Assembly: GCA_012515885.1 (NCBI GenBank)
Contig: JAAYXN010000362.1
Coordinates: forward strand, 1-5,503
Source: Rhodococcus sp. (in: high G+C Gram-positive bacteria)
Lineage (GTDB): Bacteria > Actinomycetota > Actinomycetes > Mycobacteriales > Mycobacteriaceae
Direction: 5' to 3'
Length of the DNA: 5,503 nucleotides
Shown here one piece after another: positions 1 to 5,503 of this stretch. The position numbers and the translations under genes were made by a program. A model generated the notes under the pieces. That model was not told where the DNA came from. It saw only the letters and a list, made by a program, of their open reading frames with translations, and searched no databases. Position 1 is the first letter of the stretch; each line of letters starts with the position of its first letter.

Positions 1-255
1 CTCAACGAACGACGTGACGATTACCGGCTCACCACGATCGACGAAACAACACTGGAGGGCCGGAATGTACTTGTCTCTGATTTTCCAGATCTTTCCTGCA
101 ACTACTCGGTCGAAGTAGAGCCTGGGTTCATCGATTTCATGGTCGGCTACAGCCCAAGCAGTAAGTCGGGTATCACGGAGCGAGATGTAGCGTGCGACTA
201 CGCGCGCCAGGTCGCGGAAACCTTCGCGCCGTACTTCCCCGACACCCTGTACTAA
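1..255 (+). CDS. C-terminal end of a DUF3558-like envelope protein (partial)
   Basis: The first reading frame is open from the window edge to the TAA at 253-255 and gives 84 residues; the start lies outside. The fragment has two cysteines, in LSCNYSVEV (residue 33) and in RDVACDYARQVAETF (residue 65), and ends in an aromatic/proline tail (YFPDTLY). A Cys-x-Tyr-Ser-Val strand, a short variable loop, then a Cys-containing helix with an A-x-x-V-A pattern close to the C-terminus resembles DUF3558 proteins. Those are mostly secreted lipoproteins of ESX-bearing actinobacteria, and the two cysteines are plausibly disulfide-bonded outside the cell. Function of the family is largely unknown. The lipobox that would confirm export is not in the window. 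The next gene is ESX-linked, which suits the assignment. The open frame is well supported; the family call is from remembered pattern only. Confidence 0.7.
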   Translation, partial: LNERRDDYRLTTIDETTLEGRNVLVSDFPDLSCNYSVEVEPGFIDFMVGYSPSSKSGITERDVACDYARQVAETFAPYFPDTLY

Positions 256-290
256 CCGCTATCGAAGTTTCATAGTCTGGCGCCGCGCTG

Positions 291-360
291 CCCTCCCCCG
301 GTTGCGGGCGCCTGGCCCCGGCAGCAGTGAATCACTGCCGGGGCCGCCCTGAGGGGAGGG
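291..360. terminator. Nested hairpin, probable terminator of the upstream gene
   Basis: GGCCCCGGCAG (314-324) is perfectly complementary to CTGCCGGGGCC (335-345), an 11-bp GC-rich stem with a 10-base loop. Around it, CCCTCCCC (291-298) pairs perfectly with GGGGAGGG (353-360). An alternative inner fold pairs GCAGTGA (324-330) with TCACTGC (332-338). It lies 36 bases past the stop of the upstream gene, where a terminator would be expected. No T-run follows, which is common for actinobacterial hairpins but leaves the terminator role inferred. A structured leader of the downstream gene is the alternative. Confidence 0.55.
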
Positions 361-451
361 AAACAGGCAGTACTACCGTTTTCAAGAACTAGTTGAACCA
401 CGCAACCATGCCAGCGCACACCGTTTCGGCGTGTGGTGGCCGGACCATCTC

Positions 452-456
452 GGAGG
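452..456 (+). promoter_or_regulatory. Ribosome binding site that fixes the start of the ESX-associated gene
   Basis: GGAGG lies 9 bases before the ATG at 466. The in-frame GTG at 433 has no comparable purine-rich site and would add 11 residues (MVAGPSRRGTR) that do not look like part of the domain. The site therefore favours 466 as the true start. Confidence 0.8.
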
Positions 457-465
457 GGAACTCGA

Positions 466-1635
466 ATGACAGAGTTTGATGATCCATCAATGCCAGAAAC
501 CGGTGGCTTCGCTAACTGGAGCCACGAAGACATCTACAGCACCGTCCAGCAAATGAACGGCGGCACCGTCGGAAACTTCTCTGCCCAGTGGAGCCCCGTA
601 GCCGAGATACTTGAAGACGCTATCGGCGACATCTTCAAGGTTCGCTCACAAATCGAAGACGAATCCGAATGGGGCGGTGCCGGGGCACAGTCTGCAACGG
701 CAGATTTCACCACTTACATCGACACAGCCCAAGATGCACCCATGAGAGTCCAGCTCGTGGGGGAATCAATGAATTCCGTCATCAGCACCATTCAAACTCT
801 CAAAGACGAAATCCCCGAACCCAAAGAGGTCAACACGGCCTGGTACGCCAACATCTTTGGCGACGGTGGACGCAAAGACGCTGAACTTGAAGAACAAAAC
901 GCCCGCCGCATCATCGAAGCGAGCTATCGTCCCGGATACAGCTCCACCGACAAGGGCGTCCCGCGTCTGCCTGATGTTCCACTCCCTCTCGACGAAACCG
1001 ATCCGGCCGATACCGGAAACCGACCCGGCGGCGGTTACGGCGGCGGAGGTGGCGGTGGCTATGGCGGCGGCACCGGTGGGGCTCCAACCCCGACTGAACC
1101 TGTTGCGAATGCTCCCGTAGGTGAGAACGCGGTACCTGGTACAGACCCTCAGAACCCGGGTGGGCCTGGTCAACAGAATCCTTCACTTGGTGAATCACCG
1201 TTCTCTACTGGCAACCCGGCGTCTACGACGGCTGCGTCTGCGGGCGCTCCCTCTTTGGGTGGCGGTATGCCTGGCGCGCCGGGTCTTGGCGGTGCCGGTG
1301 GTGGCGGTGGCGGCATCGGCGGCGGCGCTGGTGGCGGTGGTATTGGTGGCGGTGCTGGCGGTCCCGGTATGGGCGCGGCCCCTGGTGTCGGTGCCGGACC
1401 CGGCACAGGCGCTGGTGCGGGCGCCGGTGCACGTGGCGTCCCAGGCGCTATGGGAGCTGGCGCGCGCAGCATGGGCGGTATGGGTGGCGGCATGATGGGC
1501 GGCGGCGGTGCTGGCGCCGGACGCGGCCAAGAAAAAGAACATGTGATTCCGGATTACTTGAAAACGATTGAAAACGGCAATGAGTTGATCGGTGCTCCAC
1601 CGAAGCTGGTGCCACCAGTGTTGGGAGCCAACTAA
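466..1635 (+). CDS. ESX (type VII secretion)-associated PPE/EspB-like protein with glycine-rich arm
   Basis: This 389-residue protein has three parts. Residues about 15-155 look helical and PPE/EspB-like: SHEDIYSTVQQM near the start, a WxG-type turn EWGGAGAQSA (W69-G71) between helices, and a second long helix running into ARRIIEASYRPGYSSTD. The Y158-S-S-T-D162 stretch fits the YxxxD/E type VII export signal that follows such helical hairpins. Residues about 186-352 are low-complexity Gly/Ala/Pro with Gly runs and no repeat unit of fixed length. The last 35 residues form a charged, non-repetitive tail, EKEHVIPDYLKTIENGNELI followed by a Pro-rich end. Tails of this EH-x-x-P-x-L…PPV-x-G kind occur in many actinobacterial PPE-domain proteins. 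There is no classical signal peptide, as expected for an ESX substrate. The likely role is a secreted or surface-exposed ESX substrate. The partner and exact function are not evident, and no WXG100 or PE partner gene is in the window. The ATG is chosen over GTG 433 because of the GGAGG. Confidence 0.82.
   Translation: MTEFDDPSMPETGGFANWSHEDIYSTVQQMNGGTVGNFSAQWSPVAEILEDAIGDIFKVRSQIEDESEWGGAGAQSATADFTTYIDTAQDAPMRVQLVGESMNSVISTIQTLKDEIPEPKEVNTAWYANIFGDGGRKDAELEEQNARRIIEASYRPGYSSTDKGVPRLPDVPLPLDETDPADTGNRPGGGYGGGGGGGYGGGTGGAPTPTEPVANAPVGENAVPGTDPQNPGGPGQQNPSLGESPFSTGNPASTTAASAGAPSLGGGMPGAPGLGGAGGGGGGIGGGAGGGGIGGGAGGPGMGAAPGVGAGPGTGAGAGAGARGVPGAMGAGARSMGGMGGGMMGGGGAGAGRGQEKEHVIPDYLKTIENGNELIGAPPKLVPPVLGAN
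1062..1527 (+). repeat. Low-complexity GGC/GGT/GCT-rich segment encoding the Gly/Ala arm
   Basis: Most codons here are glycine (GGC, GGT) with interspersed Ala, Pro and Met, giving runs such as YGGGGGGGYGGG and the near-repeat GGGGIGGGAG, which occurs twice in tandem (residues about 280-299). A non-glycine island at about residues 205-262, rich in Pro, Asn, Thr and Ser, splits the segment. The degenerate repetition produces long artefactual reading frames on both strands and makes the region prone to length variation by slippage. The length of the arm is therefore likely to vary between strains; this is inference. Confidence 0.7.
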
Positions 1636-1647
1636 ATCGCAGCATCT

Positions 1648-1689
1648 GCCCCCGCTGATACGCATTCCAGGTGACGTATCAGCAGGGGC
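1648..1689. terminator. Stem-loop after the ESX-associated gene, likely terminator
   Basis: GCCCCCGCTGATACG (1648-1662) and CGTATCAGCAGGGGC (1675-1689) form a 15-bp stem with a single C/A mismatch and a 12-base loop, starting 13 bases after the stop codon. It is long and GC-rich at its base. No T-run follows directly. Position and strength make a transcription terminator the best reading. Confidence 0.7.
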
Positions 1690-1744
1690 GCATAGCTGCG
1701 TCATCTCTGAATGTTGCGAACGCTTCCGCGGATTTTTATTCTCG

Positions 1745-1756
1745 GCAGACGTCTGC
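1745..1756. promoter_or_regulatory. 12-bp perfect palindrome upstream of the CynX-like transporter
   Basis: GCAGACGTCTGC is its own reverse complement and ends 23 bases before the GTG start at 1780. A dimeric regulator binding here would overlap the region where the promoter should lie, so an operator is plausible. The TANNNT-like TAGCGT at 1766-1771, 8 bases before the GTG, could be a -10 element for a leaderless transcript, but no good -35 accompanies it. The regulator is unknown. Confidence 0.4.
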
Positions 1757-1779
1757 GGCCTCCTGTAGCGTCCTGACAA

Positions 1780-3006
1780 GTGAGCTTGTTGCGCGGTCGA
1801 CTACTGGTTTTCGCGGCCATCGTGATGTCGGCGTTAGTACTGCGCCTCGCTGTCACCTCGTTCGGGCCGCTCGCGGTCCTCATCCAAGACGAACTCGGTT
1901 TCTCCTCCACCATCATTGGTGTCTTCGGAATGATGCCGCCCCTCGTCTTCGCCCTCTCCGGAATGGCCACCCCCACCATCGCGGTACGTCTGGGGCTCGA
2001 ACGCACCGTCACCGTCGCGATGCTCATGGCCGGCATCGGAATGACAGCGCGCGCCCTCGTTTCCGACACGTGGTCCATGCTCGCAATGACCGCCCTCGCG
2101 CTCGCTGGAATGGGGATCGGCAACGTCATCCTCCCGCCACTGGTGAAACGCTACTTCTCTGATCGCCTTGCCGTCATGAGCTCCATTTACATCGTCGCCG
2201 TGCAAATCGGCACCATCGTCCCAGCATTCGCTGCTGTTCCCCTCGCCGAGGCCGCGGGCTGGCGGGTGTCCCTCGCAGTGTGGGCACTGGTGGCGTTTGC
2301 CGCTGCGGTGCCGTGGCTGATCATGATGACCCAACATCCTGATGAAACCGCGACCGGTCCGTCCACGTCTCTCCCCGAACCCGATCAGCGACCGCGAGCG
2401 TGGCGTTCGCCCGTGGGGTGGTCGATGGCACTGATGTTCGGAATGACTTCCACCATCGTCTACGCAATGTTCGCGTGGATACCCGCGATCTTCGCCGATG
2501 CGGGCGCGAGCCTAAATTTCGGCGGCGCCATGGTTGGTGTGTTCGCGCTCGTGGGGTTGGTCTCTTCCCTCGGAGCACCCCTGTTGTGTGCCCGGATGCT
2601 CAACCCGTTCCCCGTCGTCCTCGCGTGCGGAGTCTGCTTCCTTATCGCGTTCGCCGGGCTGCTGTGGGCACCGATGTCTGCGCCCGTGGTGTGGATGCTG
2701 CTGCTGGGTCTTGGCCCCAGCACTTTCCCGATGGCGTTGACGCTCATTAACCTGAGAACCCGCACACACCTCGGGTCGGCGTCGCTGTCCGGCTTTGCTC
2801 AAGGCGTCGGCTATCTCCTCGCCGCAGCCGGGCCCCTCGTGTTCGGTGTGCTCCACGATAGGGCCGGAAACTGGACGTGGTCCTTCGGTTACCTGCTGGT
2901 CTGCCTGGCAATTCTTCTCACCGCTGGCTCACAGGCCTGCCGTCCTCGTATGCTCGAGGACACCCCCTTCAGGGCTCGCACCGCAGGTCCAGGCCCCGCC
3001 GCCTAA
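1780..3006 (+). CDS. CynX/NimT-family MFS transporter
   Basis: This 408-residue inner-membrane protein has the 12-helix layout of the major facilitator superfamily. There are six helices up to about residue 184, a hydrophilic loop at about 185-210 with several charged residues and prolines, and six more helices to about residue 385. Family-typical stretches are GMGIGNVILPPLVKRYFSDR (about 110-129) and LSGFAQGVGYLLAAAGPLVF (336-355) followed by GVLHD. These are characteristic of the CynX/NimT (COG2807) group, which includes E. coli CynX of the cyanate operon. The substrate cannot be read from the sequence; small anions or nitro-compounds are family precedents. The GTG at 1780 is the first possible start, because a TGA sits in frame at 1774. 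No Shine-Dalgarno sequence precedes it, so leaderless translation is possible. It lies 130 bases before narK in the same direction, suggesting but not proving a nitrogen-related role. Length is normal for the family. Confidence 0.88.
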   Translation: MSLLRGRLLVFAAIVMSALVLRLAVTSFGPLAVLIQDELGFSSTIIGVFGMMPPLVFALSGMATPTIAVRLGLERTVTVAMLMAGIGMTARALVSDTWSMLAMTALALAGMGIGNVILPPLVKRYFSDRLAVMSSIYIVAVQIGTIVPAFAAVPLAEAAGWRVSLAVWALVAFAAAVPWLIMMTQHPDETATGPSTSLPEPDQRPRAWRSPVGWSMALMFGMTSTIVYAMFAWIPAIFADAGASLNFGGAMVGVFALVGLVSSLGAPLLCARMLNPFPVVLACGVCFLIAFAGLLWAPMSAPVVWMLLLGLGPSTFPMALTLINLRTRTHLGSASLSGFAQGVGYLLAAAGPLVFGVLHDRAGNWTWSFGYLLVCLAILLTAGSQACRPRMLEDTPFRARTAGPGPAA

Positions 3007-3010
3007 GTAA

Positions 3011-3053
3011 AATTCTTCTCACATCCCTTAAATCCGGTTCGTGAGAATCAATT
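3011..3053. promoter_or_regulatory. Imperfect inverted repeat upstream of narK
   Basis: AATTCTTCTCAC (3011-3022) and GTGAGAATCAATT (3041-3053) are inverted copies with a perfect TTCTCAC/GTGAGAA core and an outer AATT match, separated by 18 bases. It begins 5 bases after the stop of the CynX-like gene. It may be a weak terminator for that gene or an operator for narK. Its AT-rich make-up and long spacer fit a protein-binding site slightly better than a terminator. Confidence 0.4.
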
Positions 3054-3067
3054 GACTTCCAGGTCAC
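3052..3067 (+). promoter_or_regulatory. GlnR-box-like element upstream of narK
   Basis: TTGACTTCCAGGTCAC matches the AC-n9-AC core described for GlnR operators (AC at 3055-3056 and at 3066-3067). Its half-sites TTGAC and GTCAC partly resemble the fuller GTnAC-n6-GAAAC form. It lies about 70 bases before the narK start. GlnR is the actinobacterial activator of nitrogen assimilation, including nir genes, so the location is sensible. The motif carries little information and could arise by chance. TTGACT here could also be read as a -35 hexamer, but no good -10 follows at 16-18 bases. Confidence 0.3.
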
Positions 3068-3124
3068 GGCACGCAGCACCGCTGCAACACCATTTTTCTA
3101 CCTTTAGGTCTCCCACACACATTC

Positions 3125-3130
3125 AGGAGG
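3125..3130 (+). promoter_or_regulatory. Ribosome binding site of narK
   Basis: AGGAGG is placed 6 bases before the GTG at 3137 and supports that non-ATG start. Confidence 0.85.
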
Positions 3131-3136
3131 CCTGCG

Positions 3137-4561
3137 GTGACACGTGAAAATACACGCCATTACATAGAAAAATGGGACGCCGAGGACGTCGAAGCATGGG
3201 AGTCCGGCGGCAAGAACGTCGCTAAGCGCAACCTGATCTGGTCCGTCATCGCCGAGCATGTCGGATTCTCTGTGTGGTCAATCTGGTCCGTCATGGTCCT
3301 GTTTATGCCGACCGACGTGTACGGCATTGACCCGGCAGGAAAATTCTTCCTGGTAGCGGTTCCGACTCTGGTCGGTTCGCTATTGCGTATCCCGTACACC
3401 GTCGCAACGGCGCGTTTTGGTGGACGTAACTGGACGATCTTCAGCGCCCTGGTGCTGCTGATCCCCACGATCCTCACCTTGATCCTGATGATGAACCCGG
3501 GTGCCTCGTACACCACGTTCCTCATCGTCGCTGCGTTCGCCGGTTTCGGTGGCGGTAACTTCGCCTCCTCCATGGCCAACATCAATGCGTTCTACCCGCA
3601 GCGACTCAAGGGGTGGGCTTTGGGTCTTAACGCTGGCGGCGGAAACATCGGTGTTCCCGTCATCCAGATCATCGGCCTGCTGGTGATCGCTACCGTCGGC
3701 AACACCGAGCCGTGGATCGTGTGCGCGTTTTACCTCGTCTTCATTGCGGTAGCTGCTCTCGGTGCCGCCCTCTACATGGACAACCTGGGCAACCAGAAGG
3801 CCGACATGGCGGCGATGCGTGAAGCCCTCACCCACAAGCAGTCCTGGGTGATCAGCTTCCTCTACATCGGCACCTTCGGTTCGTTCATCGGCTTTAGCTT
3901 CGCGTTCGGACAGATCCTGCAGATCAACTTCATCGCCGGTGGTTCTACCCCCGCGGAAGCAGCCCTGCAGGCAGCGCAGATCGCGTTCATCGGCCCGCTG
4001 CTCGGATCGATCGCCCGACCAATTGGCGGAAAGCTCGCTGACCGCATCGGCGGCGGCAAGATCACCCTCTACACGTTCGCGGGCATGGCACTTGCTGCTG
4101 GCATCCTCGTGATTGCCGGAACGATCGACGACGCAGCGGGCGGTGCCCCAACCGGCGCCATCATGACCACCTACGTCCTCGGCTTCATCGCGCTGTTCCT
4201 GCTCTCGGGTATCGGCAACGGATCGACCTACAAGATCATCCCGTCGATCTTCGAAGCGAAGGCACAGTCGCTGCCGCTCGACAAAGAAGGTCGCGCACAG
4301 TGGTCACGGTCGATGTCCGGTGCACTCATCGGTTTCGCCGGTGCTATCGGCGGCCTCGGCGGCGTGGGCATCAACATCGTCTTGCGGGCCTCGTACCAGA
4401 GCGAAGCCAAGTCCGCGACCATGGCGTTCTGGGTGTTCATGGCCTTCTACCTGGTCTGCATCGGCGTCACCTGGTTCTTCTTCTTGAGGCGTCCAGCAGC
4501 GGGAAAACCTGAAGAAACCGCATCCACCGGCGACGCGGAAACCAGCACGGTTCCCGTCTAA
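3137..4561 (+). CDS. narK: Nitrate/nitrite transporter, NNP family of the MFS
   Basis: This 474-residue inner-membrane carrier moves nitrate into the cell and/or exchanges it for nitrite, supplying the nitrite reductase encoded next. About 12 membrane segments can be traced from residue 38 to 450, after a polar 30-residue N-terminus (HYIEKWDAEDVEAWE) typical of actinobacterial NarK proteins. The nitrate signature occurs in helices 4-5, GFGGGNFASSMANINAFYPQ (137-155 or so) continuing into GWALGLNAGGGNIGV. The second, GIGNGSTYKIIP (358-369), is in helix 10. Arg84 (LLRIPYT) and Arg294 (ARPIGGKLADR) sit where NarK uses two arginines to bind the anion. The C-terminus is a soluble tail rich in Glu, Thr and Ala. 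The start is a GTG with AGGAGG 6 bases upstream. A 94-base gap with no visible terminator leads into nirB, so co-transcription is likely. Length fits a single-domain NarK, not a fused NarK1-NarK2. Confidence 0.94.
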   Translation: MTRENTRHYIEKWDAEDVEAWESGGKNVAKRNLIWSVIAEHVGFSVWSIWSVMVLFMPTDVYGIDPAGKFFLVAVPTLVGSLLRIPYTVATARFGGRNWTIFSALVLLIPTILTLILMMNPGASYTTFLIVAAFAGFGGGNFASSMANINAFYPQRLKGWALGLNAGGGNIGVPVIQIIGLLVIATVGNTEPWIVCAFYLVFIAVAALGAALYMDNLGNQKADMAAMREALTHKQSWVISFLYIGTFGSFIGFSFAFGQILQINFIAGGSTPAEAALQAAQIAFIGPLLGSIARPIGGKLADRIGGGKITLYTFAGMALAAGILVIAGTIDDAAGGAPTGAIMTTYVLGFIALFLLSGIGNGSTYKIIPSIFEAKAQSLPLDKEGRAQWSRSMSGALIGFAGAIGGLGGVGINIVLRASYQSEAKSATMAFWVFMAFYLVCIGVTWFFFLRRPAAGKPEETASTGDAETSTVPV

Positions 4562-4590
4562 GTCAGTTCCACCAGTTCCATCCAGCTCAA

Positions 4591-4628
4591 CCCAGTTTTA
4601 CCGCAGTACACAGCCCAGTTTTACCGCA
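4591..4628. repeat. Tandem 15-bp direct repeat before nirB
   Basis: CCCAGTTTTACCGCA occurs at 4591-4605 and again, without a mismatch, at 4614-4628, a start-to-start distance of 23 bases or about two helical turns. Just upstream CAGTTCCA also occurs twice (4564-4571, 4573-4580). The first 15-bp copy runs into GTAC, and on the opposite strand this gives an AC-n9-AC spacing like a GlnR box. The repeats end 27 bases before the nirB start, so they could be regulator sites or part of the leader. Their function is not known. Confidence 0.55.
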
Positions 4629-4643
4629 CGTTTCACCAGAAAT

Positions 4644-4649
4644 AAGGAG
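4644..4649 (+). promoter_or_regulatory. Ribosome binding site of nirB
   Basis: AAGGAG lies 6 bases before the ATG at 4656 and fixes the start. No better start codon with a site is seen nearby. Confidence 0.8.
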
Positions 4650-4655
4650 CAGGAC

Positions 4656-5503
4656 ATGAGCGCCACGACGGCCCCACGCGGGAGCAAATCCGTAGTCGTC
4701 ATCGGGCACGGAATGGTCGGCCACAGGTTCGTCGAAGCGCTACGGGCGCGCGACGAAGAGCAGCAGTGGTCGGTCACGGTCCTCTGTGAAGAACCGTTGC
4801 CCGCTTACGACCGTGTGGGGCTGTCGTCATACGTCGGTTCCTGGGATCCCAAGGAACTGGCCCTCGCTGGAAACGAGTACGAAGGCGACGATCTTGTCGA
4901 CCTGCGTCTCGGTACGAAAGCCGAAAACATCGACCGCGAAGCACGCCGCGTCACCACCTCGGCCGGTGACGTTATTGAGTACGACGCGCTGGTCATGGCC
5001 ACCGGCTCCTACCCGTTCGTTCCGCCCGTCCCGGGCCACGATCGTCCCGAATGTTTCGTCTACCGCACCCTCGATGACCTCGACGGCATCCGGGCCCGCT
5101 CCGAAGCGGCCGGTCCCGGCGCTGTCGGTGTCGTTGTCGGTGGCGGCCTGCTCGGACTCGAAGCAGCCAACGCACTCAAGCTCCTCGGCATGAAGGCGCA
5201 CGTCGTCGAGTTCGCTCCGCGGCTCATGCCACTGCAGGTCGATGAGGGCGGCGGCGCACTGCTGGCCCGCCTGGTCACCGACCTGGGTTTGACCGTGCAC
5301 ACCGGTGTCGGCACCTCCGCCATCAGCGACGGGCCCGACGGCATCACCGTTGAACTGTCCGACGGGTCCACCATCGACGCGTCACTACTCGTCTTCTCCG
5401 CAGGTGTGCGTCCGCAAGACGCTCTCGCTCGCGAAGCTGGCATCGATGTGGGCGAACGCGGCGGCATCCTCACCGACCTTGGCTGCCAGACCTCCGACGA
5501 GCA
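4656..5503 (+). CDS. nirB: Nitrite reductase (NADH) large subunit, N-terminal part (cut by window end)
   Basis: The frame is open from ATG 4656 to the window edge and gives 282 residues of a protein that is normally about 800-850 long. The visible part is the FAD/NADH-binding reductase module. The FAD Rossmann motif is VVVIGHGMVGHRFVEAL (GxGxxG at 17-22). LPAYDRVGLSSYV (48-60) is a NirB hallmark, and ATGSYPFVPPVPG (115-127) follows. The NADH-binding motif is VVGGGLLGLEAANAL (G162, G164, G167, E169), followed by VVEFAPRLMPLQVDEGGG and the SAGVRP segment (248-253). NirB takes electrons from NADH through FAD and an iron-sulfur centre to siroheme and reduces nitrite to ammonium in the cytoplasm. 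The iron-sulfur and siroheme domains, and the NirD partner, would lie beyond the window. The MVGHRF and YDRVGLSSY motifs separate it from ordinary ferredoxin reductases, and narK upstream supports the call. No disruption is visible. Confidence 0.93.
   Translation, partial: MSATTAPRGSKSVVVIGHGMVGHRFVEALRARDEEQQWSVTVLCEEPLPAYDRVGLSSYVGSWDPKELALAGNEYEGDDLVDLRLGTKAENIDREARRVTTSAGDVIEYDALVMATGSYPFVPPVPGHDRPECFVYRTLDDLDGIRARSEAAGPGAVGVVVGGGLLGLEAANALKLLGMKAHVVEFAPRLMPLQVDEGGGALLARLVTDLGLTVHTGVGTSAISDGPDGITVELSDGSTIDASLLVFSAGVRPQDALAREAGIDVGERGGILTDLGCQTSDE

Larger units (their letters stand above)
256..465. other. Intergenic region with nested inverted repeats
   Basis: This gap separates the DUF3558-like gene from the ESX-associated gene. 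Its left half is taken up by a nested inverted repeat at 291-360, listed separately. Its right half is less GC-rich around 371-400 and holds a weak inverted repeat, TTCAA (381-385) and TTGAA (393-397). No convincing -35/-10 pair is visible. The only reading frame crossing it on the opposite strand also overlaps the start of the downstream gene and has no recognisable protein features. Confidence 0.6.

Noticed and set aside
381..397. TTCAA/TTGAA inverted repeat as an operator
   Set aside because: The arms are five bases and the motif matches no regulator I can name, so it is mentioned only in the region description.
416..436. CACAC/GTGTG inverted repeat just before the ribosome binding site of the ESX-linked gene
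   Set aside because: It is only five base pairs with no good extension, so it cannot be told apart from chance.
270..533. Minus-strand frame of 87 codons over the first intergenic gap
   Set aside because: It runs through the nested hairpin and the start of the ESX-linked gene, has no clear ribosome binding site, and its product resembles nothing recognisable.
1195..1779. Long reading frame on the minus strand (194 codons) across the glycine-rich region, and other overlapping frames at 1121-1495 and 1170-1493
   Set aside because: They arise because GGC/GGT-rich DNA has few stop codons in any frame. The products are low-complexity Ala/Thr/Arg/His or Pro strings with no domain, and they overlap a well supported gene.
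1671..2162. Plus-strand frame of 163 codons overlapping the start of the CynX-like gene
   Set aside because: Its second half is Arg/His-rich, as expected for a shifted frame of a GC-rich gene, while the overlapping frame encodes a clear membrane transporter.
3073..3097. Small stem GCAGC-ACC-GCTGC with a T-run as a terminator of the CynX-like gene
   Set aside because: The stem is only 5 bp with a 3-base loop, and the T-run begins 8 bases after it, too far for a normal intrinsic terminator.
4827..5300. Minus-strand frames opposite nirB, and a plus-strand frame at 4786-5193
   Set aside because: They are shadows of the nirB frame, which shows intact FAD and NADH motifs through the same bases.

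Overview
The window comes from a high-GC Gram-positive bacterium. It almost certainly belongs to the type VII (ESX) secretion-bearing Actinomycetota (Mycobacteriales or Pseudonocardiales). The pointers are a DUF3558-like protein end, a PPE/EspB-like protein with a glycine-rich tail, GTG starts, short GGAGG-type ribosome binding sites, and wobble positions dominated by G and C. Genus cannot be fixed from the sequence alone. All five genes that can be supported lie on the + strand.

Left part (1-1635): the window opens inside a gene whose last 84 codons look like the C-terminus of a DUF3558-family secreted or lipoprotein. A 210-base intergenic stretch follows, holding a strong nested inverted repeat. 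Then comes a 389-residue ESX-associated protein: a helical WxG-type N-terminal domain, a YxxxD motif, a long Gly/Ala/Pro low-complexity arm, and a short conserved-looking C-terminal tail. This half appears to be cell-envelope or secretion-related.

Middle (1636-3136): a near-perfect 15-bp stem closes the left region. After a 12-bp palindrome comes a CynX/NimT-type major facilitator transporter with a GTG start and no visible ribosome binding site. The 130 bases after it hold an imperfect inverted repeat and a GlnR-box-like element.

Right part (3137-5503): a nitrate/nitrite transporter (narK) is followed 94 bases later by the start of nirB, the large subunit of NADH-dependent assimilatory nitrite reductase, cut by the window end. 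Together they form a classic nitrate/nitrite assimilation module. NarK brings nitrate in and/or exchanges nitrite, and NirB (with NirD, expected downstream) reduces nitrite to ammonium. The CynX-like carrier just upstream may be part of the same nitrogen theme, but this is inference from position only. A 15-bp direct repeat sits just before nirB.

I see no mobile element, CRISPR array, RNA gene or clear foreign segment. The most noteworthy material is the set of putative regulatory sites in the three right-hand intergenic gaps and the architecture of the ESX-linked protein. I do not see convincing evidence of an undescribed multi-gene system.
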